Assembly (NCBI GenBank): GCA_003576915.1
Contig: QEVF01000003.1
Location: forward strand, 177,737 to 241,736
Reading direction: 5' to 3'
DNA: 64,000 nucleotides
Origin: Planctomycetota bacterium
GTDB lineage: Bacteria; Planctomycetota; UBA8742; UBA2392
Shown one piece after another: positions 61,470-64,000 of this stretch. The position numbers and the translations under genes are program-made. Each line of letters begins with the position of its first letter. Position 1 is the first letter of the stretch. The notes under the pieces were generated by a model that was not told the DNA's origin, made no database searches, and saw only the letters and a program-made list of their open reading frames with translations.

Positions 61470-62339
61470 TCACGTGGACGGGAGGATGTCTCCACGGTCT
61501 GGTTCGGCGGGGGTGTCCGGAGCGTCGGGAGCGTTCGGTAATGCACTTGGCTCAACAGTGGGAACGCCTTCGAATTCGGCCTCCCGGCGAGTGCGCTTTC
61601 GAAGCGCCTGCGTTTCCCTCCTATCGACCTTCGCAGCCGCTTTGTCAGCCAGAGGACCTTCTACGGCATCCCGTTTGATTACGTCGTTTCGCAACACACG
61701 CAGTACATCTTCCTCGTCAACAGCGACGTCGACTACGCGTCTCAATTCCCTACGCAACACTTGCATGACTGCCTCATTGCCCACCAGTAGTGCGGCGATG
61801 AGGTACTTGCTGGTTGCTTCCTGCCGATCGCGAAGTTCCATATGCGAGCCTTTGCTGAAGCCCTCGCGAGTAAACGGGAACATGAGGTCTTGGTTGCTCT
61901 CTTTGCGATAATCCAGCGTGAGAAGGTCGAGCTCAACGATAAGGCGCTTGTCGATCTTGCCGTCCAGAGTCATCACTTCAAACATCCGCCAGCATACGCC
62001 GTTTGTCAAGATCACCCATTTGACGCCTTCATTGGCGGCATAATCAACAGCCTGCTTGACATGCTTGTCGTCCAAGCTCAACCCAATGGCCTTCACCTCG
62101 ATAAGCATCGCCAATTTGCCCTCGAGTTTGATGGCCAAATCGCAACGAGTTCCGCGAATGGCGTACTCACTTGTGAGTTCGGTGTATTTGTCGTATCCAA
62201 AGACCTCCGAGAGAATGTCCTTGACCAGAGTGACCGTGTCTGCCTCGGAAACGTCTCGGTCCTTGAGTTGCTGGAGTAGCGGAACGAACTGCTTCATGCC
62301 ATTGACGACTCGTTCCTGCACCCGTTTTGGAATTGCCAT
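61470..62339 (-). CDS. Orphan HsdR-N-like PD-(D/E)xK nuclease-domain protein
   Basis: A 289-residue protein. Residues about 45-150 match the type I restriction enzyme R N-terminal domain: VKDILSEVFGYDKYTELTSEYAIRG (here in two parts: VKDILSEVFGYDKY and TSEYAIRG), TRCDLAIKLEGKLAMLIEVKA with the catalytic D and ExK, and WVILTNGVCWRMFEV. The C-terminal about 120 residues are charged and Pro-rich. No HsdM, HsdS or helicase part is present. The ATG at 62339 follows GAGGGA. Base composition is less GC-rich than its neighbours, which suggests acquisition by transfer. It may be a stand-alone defence nuclease or a remnant. Confidence 0.75.
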   Translation of the reverse strand: MAIPKRVQERVVNGMKQFVPLLQQLKDRDVSEADTVTLVKDILSEVFGYDKYTELTSEYAIRGTRCDLAIKLEGKLAMLIEVKAIGLSLDDKHVKQAVDYAANEGVKWVILTNGVCWRMFEVMTLDGKIDKRLIVELDLLTLDYRKESNQDLMFPFTREGFSKGSHMELRDRQEATSKYLIAALLVGNEAVMQVLRRELRRVVDVAVDEEDVLRVLRNDVIKRDAVEGPLADKAAAKVDRRETQALRKRTRREAEFEGVPTVEPSALPNAPDAPDTPAEPDRGDILPST

Positions 62340-62534
62340 GACGTCCCTCGCCGAATTGGGGCCTGATAAATACACTCAATATTGCGACGCGGGATTTGCA
62401 AGAAGCTGGACTAGCTACTGGCGCACATCTACCGTGTGCGGTGCCCATCTCAGGCAGCGACGTGATGAGCGGACTTCTACGCGATGTAATTGATTAGTCT
62501 AGGCCGGACGGGCAAAGTAATCGATACCATCAGG

Positions 62535-64000
62535 CTAGAACGTGTCGCGCTGGGTGATGGTGGCCACTTCCTCCAGCGTGGTCTGGCCCATGATGGCCTT
62601 CTGAACGCCGTCCATGCGCAGCGTCCGCAGGCCGCCTTCCTTCACCGCCACGCGCTTGATTTCGCCGGAAGGAACCTTGTCCACGATCTGCTGCTTGATG
62701 GTTTCCGTAATCGGCAGCACTTCATGGATGCCGGTGCGGCCCGTGTAGCCCGTGTTGAAGCAGGCCGGGCAACCCTTGCCCTTCCACAGGTGCCCCTGCT
62801 GCAAGTCGGCGGGCGTGAGGTCAAAGCCGTGCAGTTCGGCCAGGTCCGGCGCGTAGGCGTGCTTGCACTCGGGGCAGATGCGCCGCACAAGGCGCTGCGC
62901 CACCACGCACAGCACCGAAGAAGAAACCAGAAAGGGCTCCACGCCCAGGTCCACGAGGCGCGTCACGGTGCTGGGCGCGTCGTTGGTGTGCAGGGTGCTG
63001 AACACCAGGTGGCCCGTCAGGGCGGACTGAATGGCGATCTGCGCCGTCTCAAGGTCGCGGATTTCGCCCACCATGATGACGTCGGGGTCCTGGCGCACCA
63101 AGCTGCGCAGGCCGCGCGCAAAAGTCAGGCCCTTCTTCTCGTTGACCTCGATCTGCGAGGCGCCCGCCATGTGATACTCGATGGGGTCCTCGATGGTCAT
63201 GATGTTGAGGTCGGACTTGTTGATGGCTGTGACGCCGGCGTACAGCGTGGTGGTTTTGCCCGAGCCCGTGGGGCCCGTCAGCAGCAGGATGCCGTTGGAA
63301 TAGGTCAGGTATTGTTTGAAGACCTGGAGATTCTCCGGCAGGAAGCCGATGTCCTCGAGGTTGTAGGTCTTGCCTGACTTGTCGAGCAGGCGGATCACCA
63401 CGCGCTCTCCGAAGTTCGTCGGCACGCTCGAGACGCGCAAATCCACCTCGTTGTCGCCCATCTTGATCGTGGCGCGACCGTCCTGGGGCAGGCGGCGCTC
63501 GGCGATGTCCATCTTGGACATGACCTTGATGCGCGCCGTGATCGCGTCCTGCAGTTTCTTGTTGGGCGTCATGATGTCGTACAGCACGCCGTCCACGCGA
63601 AAACGCACCTGCAATTTGTGCTCGAAGGGCTGGATGTGAATGTCCGACGCTCTCATGCGCAGGGCCTGGGCCAGAATCGTGTTGACCAGCTTGATGATCG
63701 GCGCCGCGCTTGCCACATCGAGAATGTTCGTGGACTCGTCAAACTCGACGTCGTCCTCGAGCATGCCCTCTTCTTCGAGTTCCTTTTCAACTTCCTCGTT
63801 GAGGTCGCTCTTCTGGGCGTAGGCCTTGTTGATCAGCGCCGAGATCTCGACGCGCGGGGCCAGCACGGGTTCCACGGGCTGGCGCAGCATGGCCGCCAGT
63901 TCGTCCATGGGGTAAAGATCGAGGGGGCGGCAGGTAGCCACCCGCATCTGCCCGCCCACTTCTTCAAGGCCGACCAGGTTGTAGTTGCGCGCGAAGTTGA
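62535..64000 (-). CDS. GspE/PilB-type secretion ATPase, 5' end beyond the window
   Basis: The frame stays open to the right window edge, so the N-terminus is missing. Visible parts are the end of an N-terminal GspE_N-like domain (QMRVATCRPLDLYPMDEL) and the N2 domain with RASDIHIQP. The ATPase core follows with GPTGSGKTTTLYAG (Walker A), MTIEDPIEYH (Asp box), VGEIRDLETAQIA (Walker B) and HLVFSTLHTNDAPS (His box). A tetracysteine zinc site is also present (CPECKH and GCPAC). It powers a type II secretion or type IV pilus system. GspE and PilB cannot be separated without the neighbours. Confidence 0.92.
   Translation of the reverse strand, partial: NFARNYNLVGLEEVGGQMRVATCRPLDLYPMDELAAMLRQPVEPVLAPRVEISALINKAYAQKSDLNEEVEKELEEEGMLEDDVEFDESTNILDVASAAPIIKLVNTILAQALRMRASDIHIQPFEHKLQVRFRVDGVLYDIMTPNKKLQDAITARIKVMSKMDIAERRLPQDGRATIKMGDNEVDLRVSSVPTNFGERVVIRLLDKSGKTYNLEDIGFLPENLQVFKQYLTYSNGILLLTGPTGSGKTTTLYAGVTAINKSDLNIMTIEDPIEYHMAGASQIEVNEKKGLTFARGLRSLVRQDPDVIMVGEIRDLETAQIAIQSALTGHLVFSTLHTNDAPSTVTRLVDLGVEPFLVSSSVLCVVAQRLVRRICPECKHAYAPDLAELHGFDLTPADLQQGHLWKGKGCPACFNTGYTGRTGIHEVLPITETIKQQIVDKVPSGEIKRVAVKEGGLRTLRMDGVQKAIMGQTTLEEVATITQRDTF

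Noticed and set aside
1-64000. tRNA, rRNA or CRISPR genes
   Set aside because: No cloverleaf with a T-arm consensus, no rRNA-like sequence and no spaced direct-repeat array was seen by eye; a tRNA search program was not available.

Overview
The window reads as a gene-dense chromosomal segment of a high-GC, flagellated, Gram-negative-type bacterium, most likely a member of the Planctomycetota or a close PVC relative (inference). The pointers are a DUF1549/DUF1553 plus DUF1501 secreted gene pair, a Ser/Thr kinase fused to a formylglycine-generating-enzyme-like domain, a zinc-ribbon membrane protein next to an ECF sigma factor, HEAT/VWA secreted proteins and many lipoproteins. LptB, PBP2 and a GspE/PilB-type ATPase imply a double-membrane envelope. 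No rRNA, tRNA, CRISPR array or full-length transposase was seen.

Layout. 1-3022: end of flgL, then fliW and csrA, the conserved flagellar/CsrA control unit. 3056-4747: an unknown protein with a repeated C-terminal tail and a YmdB-type phosphodiesterase. 4781-9877 (minus): apparent operon of an RDD membrane protein, a small membrane protein, a MEMO1/AmrB protein and a beta-helix lipoprotein. 10024-14566: S41 protease, UPF0104 membrane protein, VWA protein. 14626-17999: aminotransferase (minus), a divergent folD, and a first selenocysteine thioredoxin-fold protein. 18080-22008 (minus): two paralogous coiled-coil proteins and a cyclophilin. 22180-28420: accB-accC, an unknown protein, an RNase HII-like protein, lptB, a PP2C phosphatase and an ECF sigma factor. 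28607-36865: zinc-ribbon metalloprotease-like protein, HEAT-VWA protein, DUF1549/1553 and DUF1501. 37193-43015: thrS, a 40-residue basic protein, a DegT aminotransferase, a hybrid histidine kinase. 43200-46589: GNAT, a phosphatase-like protein, a lipoprotein, a protoglobin-like protein, an AlkD-like protein. 46956-51706: Fis-type regulator, a ferredoxin-fold protein without cluster cysteines, a second selenocysteine thioredoxin-fold protein and a cysteine-containing thioredoxin lipoprotein. 51778-61435: kinase-FGE fusion, lipoprotein, mrp, radical SAM protein, PBP2. 61470-64000 (minus): an orphan HsdR-N-like nuclease and a GspE/PilB ATPase running off the edge.

The most notable result is a pair of paralogous 326-residue exported thioredoxin/TlpA-like proteins in which an in-frame TGA replaces the first cysteine of the CxxC motif (WGI-T/K-Sec-x-P-C). 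Each TGA is followed by a two-part stem-loop whose apical loop carries G-U-U, with the G exactly 18 nt after the TGA in both genes. This fits bacterial SECIS elements. TGA serves as an ordinary stop elsewhere in the window, so recoding would be local. The Sec machinery (selA, selB, selC, selD) is not in the window.

Other items include two small non-coding elements that look like non-autonomous mobile or REP-like structures (28418-28598 and 56825-56984). Several proteins keep a family fold but lack the expected active or ligand residues: FolD, an alkaline-phosphatase-superfamily protein, a protoglobin-like protein and a 2Fe-2S-ferredoxin-like protein.
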